Source of the DNA: Planctomycetota bacterium
GTDB lineage: Bacteria > Planctomycetota > Phycisphaerae > Sedimentisphaerales > Anaerobacaceae
NCBI GenBank assembly: GCA_022566315.1
Contig: JADFJC010000029.1
Location: 1-32,216, forward strand
Length of the DNA stretch: 32,216 bases
Reading direction: 5' to 3'
The notes under the pieces were generated by a model that was not told the DNA's origin, did not search any database, and saw nothing but the letters and a program-made list of their open reading frames with translations. Below are positions 23,550 through 30,981 of the stretch, piece by piece. The position numbers and the translations under genes are program-made. Numbering within the stretch: the first letter of the stretch is position 1; each line of letters starts with the position of its first letter.

Positions 23550-24593
23550 ATGCCTGAACTTGCTGAACAAGCTATTCTCGATTTTTATACGTACCCGCCT
23601 ATTGGTGGTGACGACTGGCGATATACGTTCCAGACGGCCCAGGTGCGCACGCTCGAAATACAGATGCTTAGCAGAGCTGCTTTACTCGATATGGCCAACG
23701 CCGAGAACTTCGAGCAGGCTGCTGATTTATTGAGTGGGAGCGAATACGCCCTGCCGCGAGGTGGTAAGGACTTTGCGGAAGTCGAGGAAATCCTGCAGCA
23801 GCGAAGGGCAGCGGTGCGGGAGCTTTTCTCGGATTTAATGCTTGATGAGCCGACTGTTGAATTGTTCAGGACACGCGATGATTTTGCGAACCTCCGGCTG
23901 GCGGTCAGGCGGACAATGACCGAAAAACCGTTGGGAACAGATTACAGCAGCGGCGGCAACGTGCCGCCTGAGCTGATTGAGCAAATATTTTCTGAGGAGG
24001 ATGTGTTCAGCAAGCCGGTATTTCCTGATTATGTCCAGGAGGCGGTAGAGCAGGCGGTTCTGGCCTATTATCAACAAAAAGATATTCGCCGAATTGATTA
24101 CGCAATCGATAGTGTCCAGGCCCAATATAATCTAAGGCAGGCACGCCGGTTAAGAAGTGTTTTTCTGCTCGGGTTTTTTAGAATACAGATTGACTTGACC
24201 AACATTCGCACAATGCTTCGACTCAAATTTACCGAGTCCGAGCAGCCTAATGTCTTTTTGGAAGGCGGCTTTATTGAATTAGAGCGATTCAGACACGGTC
24301 TGGAGCTCGGCTACGAAGCGTTGGGGCCGTTGTTCTTTGTAACGCCCTACCATCGAATTGTTGATACAGGTGCTAATTACTTAGCGTCGAATAAATCTTT
24401 TTTGAGGGTTGAGCAGCAGTGCGATGAGCATTTGACCGGATTTTTGAAATCGACGGTTCTGATTACCGCCGGCCCTCAGCCGATTATTGCTTTTTTGTTA
24501 ATGAAGGAAAACGAAATCCGCACGGTTAGGTTGATATTGACTGCCAAGAAGAATCACCTGGATACGAAACTTATCCTGGACCGCATCTCGTGA
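23550..24593 (+). CDS. atpC: V-type ATP synthase subunit C (rotor-top d-subunit)
   Basis: A 347-residue soluble, all-helical subunit that sits on the K ring and joins it to the D-F shaft (eukaryotic subunit d). Seen are YTFQTAQVRTLEIQMLSRAA at the N-terminus and the repeated V1AC39 pattern: FFRIQIDLTNIRTMLRLKF near residue 212 and MKENEIRTVRLILTAKKN at the C-terminus. Slightly longer than the usual 330 or so residues. It follows subunit E by 7 nt. After it the operon is interrupted by repeats and the thioredoxin-like gene. Confidence 0.93.
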   Translation: MPELAEQAILDFYTYPPIGGDDWRYTFQTAQVRTLEIQMLSRAALLDMANAENFEQAADLLSGSEYALPRGGKDFAEVEEILQQRRAAVRELFSDLMLDEPTVELFRTRDDFANLRLAVRRTMTEKPLGTDYSSGGNVPPELIEQIFSEEDVFSKPVFPDYVQEAVEQAVLAYYQQKDIRRIDYAIDSVQAQYNLRQARRLRSVFLLGFFRIQIDLTNIRTMLRLKFTESEQPNVFLEGGFIELERFRHGLELGYEALGPLFFVTPYHRIVDTGANYLASNKSFLRVEQQCDEHLTGFLKSTVLITAGPQPIIAFLLMKENEIRTVRLILTAKKNHLDTKLILDRIS

Positions 24594-24621
24594 AACGAGA
24601 CAGAAATTATGAGATATACTT

Positions 24622-24669
24622 TGTCATTCTGAGCGCCTTTTTTGTCATTCTGAGCGCAGCGAAGAATCT
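24622..24669. repeat. Tandem GTCATTCTGAGCGC repeat pieces
   Basis: TGTCATTCTGAGCGC occurs at 24622 and again from 24643, the second followed by AGCGAAGAATCT. These are half-copies related to the MITE-like element at 3470-3562. They lie between subunit C and the TlpA-like gene. Confidence 0.7.
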
Positions 24670-24731
24670 GGCCAATCGATAACAGTGCAGGTTACAGTAC
24701 GAAACACGAAATTTTATGGAAGGCAATTAAA

Positions 24732-25316
24732 ATGAAACCAATAAAACTATTCTGTTTGATTTTGGTGCTAACGTTTATCGCTGCCGGCTGTAAGAAGAAA
24801 GAACCTGAGCCACAGCAGCAAGACCAGGCTAAGGTTGAGGCGGAAGAAAAACCAACTGGCGACAAAGCCCCGCCAGGCCCCGGCGCCAAACCCGCACCTT
24901 CCTTCACATTACAGGATTTGAAAGGTAACCAGATCAGCCTGTCAGACTTCAAGGGAAAAGTGGTTATACTCGACTTCTGGGCGACCTGGTGTCCACCCTG
25001 CGTGGTGGAGATTCCACATTTCATCGCGCTTTACGAACAATATAAGGACCAGGGTTTTGCAATGGTGGGCATTTCTGTAGACCTTGAAGGCATCAGTGTT
25101 GTCAAATCGTTTGCCCTGAAGCATCGGGTCAACTATCCGATACTGATGGCCGATGGCCAGGTTCAGAAAGCATACGGTGGTATTTCGAACATACCGACAA
25201 CCTTCGTCATCGATTCGGCAGGCAATATCCGGCGCAAGTACGTGGGTTATAAAGACAAGGCCGTGTTTGAAGCGGACATCAAAGCGCTTCTGGCAGAGGC
25301 CAAACCACCGAGCTAA
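24732..25316 (+). CDS. TlpA/ResA-like thioredoxin lipoprotein inside the V-ATPase operon
   Basis: A 194-residue envelope protein. A lipoprotein signal ends FIAAGC with acylated Cys20. A linker rich in Lys, Glu, Gln and Pro (about 21-55) leads to the AhpC/TSA-Redoxin fold. PAPSFTLQDLKGNQISLSDF precedes the active site DFWATWCPPC (Cys87, Cys90), and the cis-Pro loop is ISNIPTTFVID. It should reduce or exchange disulfides in the periplasm, as ResA/TlpA do in cytochrome maturation. GGAAGG lies upstream of the ATG. It is co-directional with the ATPase genes between C and F, where Thermus-type operons have nothing. Repeats flank it on both sides, so insertion is likely. A functional link to the ATPase is unproven. 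Confidence 0.92.
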   Translation: MKPIKLFCLILVLTFIAAGCKKKEPEPQQQDQAKVEAEEKPTGDKAPPGPGAKPAPSFTLQDLKGNQISLSDFKGKVVILDFWATWCPPCVVEIPHFIALYEQYKDQGFAMVGISVDLEGISVVKSFALKHRVNYPILMADGQVQKAYGGISNIPTTFVIDSAGNIRRKYVGYKDKAVFEADIKALLAEAKPPS

Positions 25317-25340
25317 AAAATGACAAACCTGAACCCAAGA

Positions 25341-25362
25341 CACGAATCACGAGCGACGAGCC
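25341..25362. repeat. 22-nt inverted repeat, left copy
   Basis: CACGAATCACGAGCGACGAG plus CC; the reverse complement of 29640-29661 matches at 21 of 22 positions. Followed at once by a CGAGCGACGA echo (25371). It sits in the spacer before subunit F. Confidence 0.75.
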
Positions 25363-25383
25363 CCGGGAGACGAGCGACGAAAT

Positions 25384-25707
25384 ATGGAAGGTAAAATAGC
25401 AGTTTTAGGTGGTACTGATTTTGTGATGCCGTTTTCGGCACTCGGGGTAGATACGTACCCGGTGGGCCTGAGCGCCGGTGACATTGCCGAGAACGCAAAG
25501 AAGATAATCAGTGAAAAGTATGCGCTCGTAGTGGTCGCCGAAAATATCGCCCCGGCGGCTGACGAAGTTTTCTCGGCTTACGAGGGTATGCCCACTCCCT
25601 GTATTATCGTTGTGCCGTTTACTACTGAATCTACGGGCTTTGCAACCCAGGCACTCGGAGAAGTGCTCAGAATGGCTACGGGTATAAACATTTTACAAAA
25701 CAATTAA
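25384..25707 (+). CDS. atpF: V-type ATP synthase subunit F
   Basis: A 107-residue subunit of the central rotor, binding subunit D and influencing ATPase activity. The Rossmann-like fold is visible: GKIAVLGGTDFVMPFSALGV at the N-terminus, then KYALVVVAENIAPAADEVF, and TPCIIVVPFTTES followed by a C-terminal helix. Length is normal. The ribosome site is weak because the spacer consists of CGAGCGACGA repeat strings. Subunit A follows 15 nt downstream. Confidence 0.93.
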   Translation: MEGKIAVLGGTDFVMPFSALGVDTYPVGLSAGDIAENAKKIISEKYALVVVAENIAPAADEVFSAYEGMPTPCIIVVPFTTESTGFATQALGEVLRMATGINILQNN

Positions 25708-25722
25708 AGAAGGTTTTTGATA

Positions 25723-27498
25723 ATGAGCGAAACGAAACAAGGCAGGATAGTAAAAGTCGCAGGGCCTGTTGTTGTTGCTGAAGGTATGGCCGGTGCGCGA
25801 ATGTATGATGTTGTCCACGTGAGCAAATTGAACATCATAGGCGAAATCGTGGAGCTGCACGGCGATTTGGCCTCGATTCAGGTCTATGAAGAGACCACCG
25901 GCATAGGCCCGGGCGAACCCGTTGTTGACACCGGGGCACCTTTGAGTGTTGAGTTAGGACCCGGTCTGATTGAAAGCATTTATGACGGTATCCAAAGGCC
26001 ATTAGACTTGCTTGTAGAGCTTGAAGGCGAAAGAATGAGCAGAGGCAGTGCGCTGCCAGGCCTGAACAGGGAAAAGAAATGGCACTTCATACCGACAGTA
26101 ACCAATGGAACGAAGGTCGGCCCGGGAGATATCATAGGCGAGGTTCAGGAAACTATGCTTGTTCAGCACAAAATTATGGTGCCGATAGGTGTGGAGGGAA
26201 CTCTTCAAAGAATAAACGAAGGCGATTACACGGTCGTTGAAACAATAGGGGTCGTTGTTGCTGACGACCGAACCGAAACCGAGCTGAAATTGATGCAGGA
26301 ATGGCCTGTCCGCAATGCCAGGCAGACAATAAAACGGCTCGCTCCGAATGCGATTCTCGTTACGGGTCAGCGGGTTATCGACACCTTTTTCCCAATCGCC
26401 AAAGGCGGGACAGCCTGTGTGCCGGGGCCCTTTGGTGCCGGTAAAACAGTCGTTCAGCACCAGTTGGCCAAGTGGATCGATGCCGATATAGTGGTTTACG
26501 TCGGCTGTGGTGAGCGCGGCAATGAGATGACCGATGTTTTAATGGAGTTTCCGAAATTGAAAGACCCTCGAAGTGGTGAGCCGTTAATGCAGCGCTCGGT
26601 GCTGATTGCAAACACATCGAATATGCCCGTGGCAGCAAGAGAGGCCTCCGTTTATACGGGCATTACCATAGCTGAGTATTTCCGCGATATGGGTTATGTT
26701 GTGGCCCTGATGGCCGACAGCACAAGCCGATGGGCTGAAGCGATGCGTGAGATATCGACCCGGCTGGAAGAAATGCCCGCCGAGGAAGGTTACCCCGCCT
26801 ATTTAGCGGCCCGAATTGCAGCGTTTTATGAAAGAGCCGGCCGAGTCCTGTGTTGCGGCAGTCCGGAACGAGAGGGCGCCTTGTCGATTATCGGTGCCGT
26901 AAGCCCCCCGGGAGGTGACTTGTCCGATTCTGTTGTGCAGGCGACTCTGCACGTAGTAAAGGTGTTCTGGTCGCTCAAAGGTGAGCTTGCTTATAAGAGA
27001 CACTTCCCGGCGATTGACTGGCTCACCTCGTACAGTTTTTATAAGCAATACCTCAAGGAGTGCTTTGAAAATAAGGACCAGGGCTTGGAAATGGAAGAGT
27101 TGACCACCCAGGCGATGAGTTTGTTAGAGCAGGAAGCCGAACTTCTTGAGATTGTTCGGCTGGTCGGTGCAGAGGCCCTGTCACCTAAAGATAGACTCGC
27201 ACTTGAGACATCCAGGTCCATCCGTGAGGACATCCTGCACCAGAACGCATTCCATAAGGTAGATACCTACACTTCGATGGACAAACAATACGAAATGTTA
27301 AAAACCGTTCTGCATTTCCACAAGCAGGCCCTCGCTGCCATTGAGACCGGAGTTGAAACCGCTGAAATCTTTAAACTGCCCGTCCGTGAGGAAATTGCAA
27401 GGGCAAAATATATCCCGCATGAATTTGTAACCAAAGTTGCAGAAATAAGAGATACGATTGACGAGCACATAAAGCAGTTGCATCCCTCAACTGTGTAA
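25723..27498 (+). CDS. atpA: V-type ATP synthase catalytic subunit A
   Basis: A 591-residue catalytic subunit of V1. An ATG at 25723 (MSETKQG) with AAGAAGG about 10 nt upstream is chosen over an in-frame TTG two codons earlier. The N-terminal beta-barrel begins GRIVKVAGPVVVAEGM. The bulge domain is around residues 115-190. The P-loop is GPFGAGKT at 235-242 with Lys241. The catalytic glutamate region is YVGCGERGNEMTDVL, and MADSTSRWAEAMREIS is the Walker B and Arg-rich segment. Three A and three B subunits form the hexamer. Length and motifs are intact, so it should be active. Confidence 0.97.
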   Translation: MSETKQGRIVKVAGPVVVAEGMAGARMYDVVHVSKLNIIGEIVELHGDLASIQVYEETTGIGPGEPVVDTGAPLSVELGPGLIESIYDGIQRPLDLLVELEGERMSRGSALPGLNREKKWHFIPTVTNGTKVGPGDIIGEVQETMLVQHKIMVPIGVEGTLQRINEGDYTVVETIGVVVADDRTETELKLMQEWPVRNARQTIKRLAPNAILVTGQRVIDTFFPIAKGGTACVPGPFGAGKTVVQHQLAKWIDADIVVYVGCGERGNEMTDVLMEFPKLKDPRSGEPLMQRSVLIANTSNMPVAAREASVYTGITIAEYFRDMGYVVALMADSTSRWAEAMREISTRLEEMPAEEGYPAYLAARIAAFYERAGRVLCCGSPEREGALSIIGAVSPPGGDLSDSVVQATLHVVKVFWSLKGELAYKRHFPAIDWLTSYSFYKQYLKECFENKDQGLEMEELTTQAMSLLEQEAELLEIVRLVGAEALSPKDRLALETSRSIREDILHQNAFHKVDTYTSMDKQYEMLKTVLHFHKQALAAIETGVETAEIFKLPVREEIARAKYIPHEFVTKVAEIRDTIDEHIKQLHPSTV

Positions 27499-27526
27499 AT
27501 AATGTTTTAAGGAAAAAAACAAAACC

Positions 27527-27566
27527 CAATAGTCAATAGAAAATAGTCAATAGTCAATAGTCAATT
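27527..27566 (+). repeat. TCAATAG-type heptanucleotide repeat upstream of subunit B
   Basis: AATAGTCA-type units recur five times (CAATAGTCAATAG, AAAATAGTCAATAG, TCAATAGTCAATT) within about 40 nt in the A-B spacer. They end just before the GAGGG ribosome site. Complementary wording (TTTTCTATTTTCTATT, GACTATTG) is found at 29701-29730. Confidence 0.65.
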
Positions 27567-27579
27567 ATGAGGGTTTGAA

Positions 27580-28971
27580 ATGCCGGCTATAAAAGAATAT
27601 CAAACAGTTACGAGTATCTCCGGCCCGTTAATGCTGGTCGAGATGGTCGATGAAGCCAAGTACGGACATATCGTTGATATTGAGTTCGGTGACGGCTCGA
27701 TACGCCACGGCCAGATTCTACAGGTCGAGAACGATAAAGTCCTCGTCCAGGTCTTCGAGGGTACGCGAGGTATCGACGTTACTAACAGTACCGTTCGGTT
27801 TTTAGCCAAGCCGTTGGAGCTGGCCGTCTCGCCCGATATTTTGGGCAGGGTTTTCAACGGACTTGGTGAGCCGAAAGACGACGGCCCCGCTATCATTCCC
27901 GATAAACGTATGGATATTAACAGCAAGCCGATTAATCCGTATGCCCGCAATTATCCAAACGAATTTATCCAGACCGGCATATCTTCAATTGACGGCTTGA
28001 ATCCACTCGTGCGAGGTCAGAAGCTTCCCATATTCTCAGGTGCCGGCCTGCCACACGACCAGATAACCGCTCAGATAGCCCGGCAGGCAACGATTCTCGG
28101 AGAGGGCAAAGAAGAGTTTGCAGTCGTTTTTGCAGCGATGGGAATTACATTCGAGGCGGCACAATTCTTTATCGACGACCTGCATCAGACAGGCGCTATT
28201 GAACGTGCGGTTATGTTCATAAATTTAGCAAACGATCCTGCGATTGAGCGGATAGCGACGCCGAGATTTGCGCTCACCGCCGCTGAGTACCTCGCATACG
28301 AGCTGGATATGCACGTGCTGGTAATCTTAAACGATATGACCAACTACTGCGAGGCACTTCGTGAAATCAGCGCTGCCAGAAAAGAGGTGCCCGGCCGACG
28401 AGGGTATCCGGGTTACCTCTATACGGACCTGGCGACCATCTATGAAAGGGCAGGCAGAATCAAAGGCAAAAAAGGCTCAATTACAATGGTGCCGGTATTG
28501 ACAATGCCTGAAGACGACAAGACCCATCCGGTGCCGGACCTGACCGGCTATATTACCGAGGGCCAGATAATCCTGTCCCGTCCGTTACACCGAAAGGGCA
28601 TCTCACCGCCGGTTGACGTCTTGCCGAGCCTGTCGCGACTCAAAGATAAGGGCATCGGTGAGGGCAAAACTCGCGAAGACCACGCCGACCTTTACAACCA
28701 GCTTTACGCTGCCTACGCCCGCGGCAAAGAATGCCAGGAGCTGGCGACCATTATGGGCGAAGCCGCACTCTCGGAAGAAGATAAGAAATATATGACCTTC
28801 GCTAATAAGTTTGAGGCCAGGTACGTTTCGCAGGACTATTATGAAAATCGCTCGATTGAAACGACTCTCGACCTCGGCTGGGAGCTGCTCAGTATGTTCG
28901 AGAACGCCGAGCTAAAGCGTATCGACGTCCAGCTTATAGAAAAGTATATGCCAAAGTTCCGCAAAACGTAA
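27580..28971 (+). CDS. atpB: V-type ATP synthase subunit B (non-catalytic)
   Basis: A 463-residue subunit alternating with A in the V1 head. It lacks a canonical P-loop, having [20 protein letters not shown] at about residue 150, as expected for B. Other landmarks are [39 protein letters not shown] and GRAGRIKG-like text ([13 protein letters not shown]), followed by [20 protein letters not shown]. Length is normal. GAGGG lies 7 nt before the ATG. The spacer before it contains the heptanucleotide repeat; the one after it a hairpin. Confidence 0.97.
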   Translation: MPAIKEYQTVTSISGPLMLVEMVDEAKYGHIVDIEFGDGSIRHGQILQVENDKVLVQVFEGTRGIDVTNSTVRFLAKPLELAVSPDILGRVFNGLGEPKDDGPAIIPDKRMDINSKPINPYARNYPNEFIQTGISSIDGLNPLVRGQKLPIFSGAGLPHDQITAQIARQATILGEGKEEFAVVFAAMGITFEAAQFFIDDLHQTGAIERAVMFINLANDPAIERIATPRFALTAAEYLAYELDMHVLVILNDMTNYCEALREISAARKEVPGRRGYPGYLYTDLATIYERAGRIKGKKGSITMVPVLTMPEDDKTHPVPDLTGYITEGQIILSRPLHRKGISPPVDVLPSLSRLKDKGIGEGKTREDHADLYNQLYAAYARGKECQELATIMGEAALSEEDKKYMTFANKFEARYVSQDYYENRSIETTLDLGWELLSMFENAELKRIDVQLIEKYMPKFRKT

Positions 28972-28973
28972 AA

Positions 28974-28993
28974 CCCCACACTTACGTGTGGGG
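28974..28993 (+). promoter_or_regulatory. Hairpin between subunit B and D genes
   Basis: CCCCACAC and GTGTGGGG form a perfect 8-bp stem with a TTAC tetraloop just after the B stop and 23 nt before the D ATG. There is no U-tract, so it is not a standard terminator. It could stabilise the upstream mRNA or tune translation of D, which is needed at one copy per three B. Confidence 0.55.
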
Positions 28994-29016
28994 AGTGTGT
29001 GGAGGTAGAGGTAGGT

Positions 29017-29634
29017 ATGTTAGCTAATGTAAATGCGACACGAATGGAGCTATTAAGACTGCGTAAGCGCGTGGCGCTTGCCAGTCGCGGGCACCGTCTG
29101 CTCAGTGAAAAGAGAGATGAGCTTTCCCGGCAGTTAATTCGAATTGCCAGAGAGATTCAGCCATTGCGCAAACGTGTTGAAGCTGAGCTGTTAGAGACGT
29201 GCCGGCGGTTTATGTTAGCACGTGCGACGATGGAGCCGGAAGCCACCAAAGCCGCTCTTGAGGTCCCCACGAAAAAGTTCAGCTTGGCCGTTAAGTTCGC
29301 CAATATAATGAATGTGAAGGTCCCGCACCTGAGCAAGGAAATGGAGGGTGAAATTATCTGCTATGGCTTTGCAACGACCTCCGGCGAGATGGATGTTGCA
29401 TTGTTGGCTTTGGAGAGGGCTTTCGATAATTTGATTGAGCTGGCTGAGAAGGAAAAGCAGGCCCGCTTACTTGCCGTCGAGCTTCAGATGACCCGCCGAA
29501 GGGTCAACGTATTGGAGCACGTTGTCATACCAGAACTTCACGAGACCATAAGGTTCATTTACGACAAATTAGCAGAAGCCGAACGCGACAATATCTCCCG
29601 CCTTATGAAAATAACGGATATCATTAGAGCATAG
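29017..29634 (+). CDS. atpD: V-type ATP synthase subunit D (central shaft)
   Basis: A 205-residue rotor shaft subunit from the ATG at 29017 (MLANVNATRMELLRLRKRVA); a GTG at 28999 would add six residues but overlaps the GGAGG site, so the ATG is preferred. The family opening VN.TRMELLRLRKR is clear. Two long helices form the antiparallel coiled-coil axle (first about residues 5-70, second from about 140), with a small globular part between. The C-terminal helix includes QMTRRRVNVLEHVVIPELHE. It is the last gene of the operon. Confidence 0.95.
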   Translation: MLANVNATRMELLRLRKRVALASRGHRLLSEKRDELSRQLIRIAREIQPLRKRVEAELLETCRRFMLARATMEPEATKAALEVPTKKFSLAVKFANIMNVKVPHLSKEMEGEIICYGFATTSGEMDVALLALERAFDNLIELAEKEKQARLLAVELQMTRRRVNVLEHVVIPELHETIRFIYDKLAEAERDNISRLMKITDIIRA

Positions 29635-29639
29635 TTCGT

Positions 29640-29661
29640 GGCTCGTCGCTCGTGAATCGTG
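29640..29661. repeat. 22-nt inverted repeat, right copy
   Basis: GGCTCGTCGCTCGTGAATCG plus TG, reverse complement of 25341-25362 with one mismatch. The pair brackets the F-A-B-D genes. Confidence 0.75.
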
Positions 29662-29822
29662 GCTCGTTGGTGAGTAGATGGGTGGATGCGGAGATTATGA
29701 TTTTCTATTTTCTATTTACTGCTGACTATTGGGAATCGAAATTCAAGGCGGAGAATCGGACGGAGGCGAAGAATCTCAACCCAAATTATGAATAATAAAT
29801 AATCAATATTTGGATTTAGAAA

Positions 29823-29851
29823 TTGCAAAAAGATCAGATTTAAGGTATAAT
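29823..29851 (+). promoter_or_regulatory. Promoter for the third pseudopilin gene
   Basis: TTGCAA (29823-29828) and a perfect TATAAT (29846-29851) are 17 nt apart, giving a leader of about 95 nt. Confidence 0.65.
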
Positions 29852-29951
29852 ATCTCGCCAAGTAAGATATAGCTAAAATAGAAGATAAGGTTGGGTTTAG
29901 CATCTCACAGCCGGGCAGCGAAATGTCGAGGGTGAGTTAAGGGGCACTATT

Positions 29952-30767
29952 ATGGGTAAACGAAGAGGATTCACGTTAATAGAACTCTTAGTGGTAATTG
30001 CTATTATCGCAGTACTGATGGCGATATTGATGCCGGTACTGAATCGTGTCAGAGAGCAGGGCAAGCGCATGGTCTGCCTTGGCAATCTCAAGCAGATGGG
30101 ACTTGCATGGATTATGTATGCCGATGAAAACGACGGGAAGCTCGTCAACGGCGCTATAGGCTATAGCAATGCCACTACGGGCTGGGGCAAACACGCAGGT
30201 GAGCTGGCATGGATCGACGCGTATAGTACCACAGACCCGGACGTTCAGACTCAAGGGATTATAGACGGCGCCTTGTGGCCTTATATAAAGAATGTCGATA
30301 TTTACAAGTGCCCGACTGGGAGGCGCCTCGACAATGGCCTACCACAGCCGCTGACATACGCTATCATGTTCTCCATGAACGCCGTTAACCATACATGGGT
30401 CCAGGGAGTACGCGGCGCGCACGTAAAGAATATGAGCGAAATTACCAACCCGTCGCCTGCCCTCAGACTCGTTTTTATTGACGAAGGAAGAATGACTTCG
30501 GATGCCTACGCTGTCTGGTATCTACAAGAGACATGGTTTGACAGCCCTCCGGTCCGGCACGGGGACGGAACGACCCTTTCATTCGCAGATGGGCACGCCG
30601 ACCACTGGAAGTGGAAGGGTACCGATACGATAAAGCATGCAAGAGACGAGGAAAACACGGGGCCCAATACCAGCTGGGCGCCATCGACATACTCAGGTTA
30701 TCAGGACCTGCACATGATGCAGAAGGGTTGTTGGGGAAAATTAGGCTATACACCAACTAATCCTTAG
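29952..30767 (+). CDS. Pseudopilin-like protein (type IV prepilin N-terminus), third copy
   Basis: A 271-residue protein with prepilin signal MGKRRG then [20 protein letters not shown], cleaved after Gly6. The first 50 residues match the two genes at 12758 and 13743, including [20 protein letters not shown]. The rest is different: it has [11 protein letters not shown] near residue 115 and a segment [20 protein letters not shown] that resembles the C-terminal H-x9-DG domain (DUF1559-like) seen in planctomycete prepilin proteins, and lacks the KELWT..WHR tail of the other two. It is therefore a separate subtype. AAGGGG lies about 9 nt before the ATG and a good promoter is upstream. Secreted and membrane-anchored; function unknown. 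Confidence 0.88.
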   Translation: MGKRRGFTLIELLVVIAIIAVLMAILMPVLNRVREQGKRMVCLGNLKQMGLAWIMYADENDGKLVNGAIGYSNATTGWGKHAGELAWIDAYSTTDPDVQTQGIIDGALWPYIKNVDIYKCPTGRRLDNGLPQPLTYAIMFSMNAVNHTWVQGVRGAHVKNMSEITNPSPALRLVFIDEGRMTSDAYAVWYLQETWFDSPPVRHGDGTTLSFADGHADHWKWKGTDTIKHARDEENTGPNTSWAPSTYSGYQDLHMMQKGCWGKLGYTPTNP

Positions 30768-30791
30768 GACTGGTAAAGAAATTAGGTTTCG

Positions 30792-30899
30792 TTTTTGGCT
30801 GAGCGAGGACAAGGCTGGCAAGGAAGCAAAACGCAGGACTACTGGTTGGTAGTCCGAGTTTTGCTGAGGCCGCCAGCCGAAGCCGCAGCCAGCCAAAAA
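30792..30899. repeat. 108-nt interrupted hairpin between convergent genes
   Basis: Four consecutive complementary segments are nested in order: TTTTTGGCTG/CAGCCAAAAA (30792-30801, 30890-30899), GGCTGGC/GCCAGCC (30813-30819, 30872-30878), AGCAAAAC/GTTTTGCT (30825-30832, 30858-30865) and GGACTAC/GTAGTCC (30836-30842, 30849-30855), with loop TGGTTG. The outer stem ends in a T-run on both strands, so it could act as a bidirectional terminator. The size and internal bulges exceed a simple terminator. Functional alternatives are a palindromic mobile repeat or a structured RNA. Confidence 0.75.
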
Positions 30900-30981
30900 T
30901 GGAAGATAATTTATTTACAAGTCCTTAGCCCTGGCTTTTTGCCTTGATTGTTTTTGGGGGAACGGCAATACAGTTACCTGT

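Larger units (their letters stand above)
29635..29951. other. 317-nt intergenic region with repeats and a promoter
   Basis: It begins with CGTGGCTCG strings including the right copy of the 22-nt inverted repeat. TTTTCTATTTTCTATT wording and a degenerate GCGAAGAATCT repeat (near 29773) follow. The right third is AT-rich and holds the pseudopilin promoter. No gene or clear terminator for the ATPase operon was seen. Confidence 0.7.
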
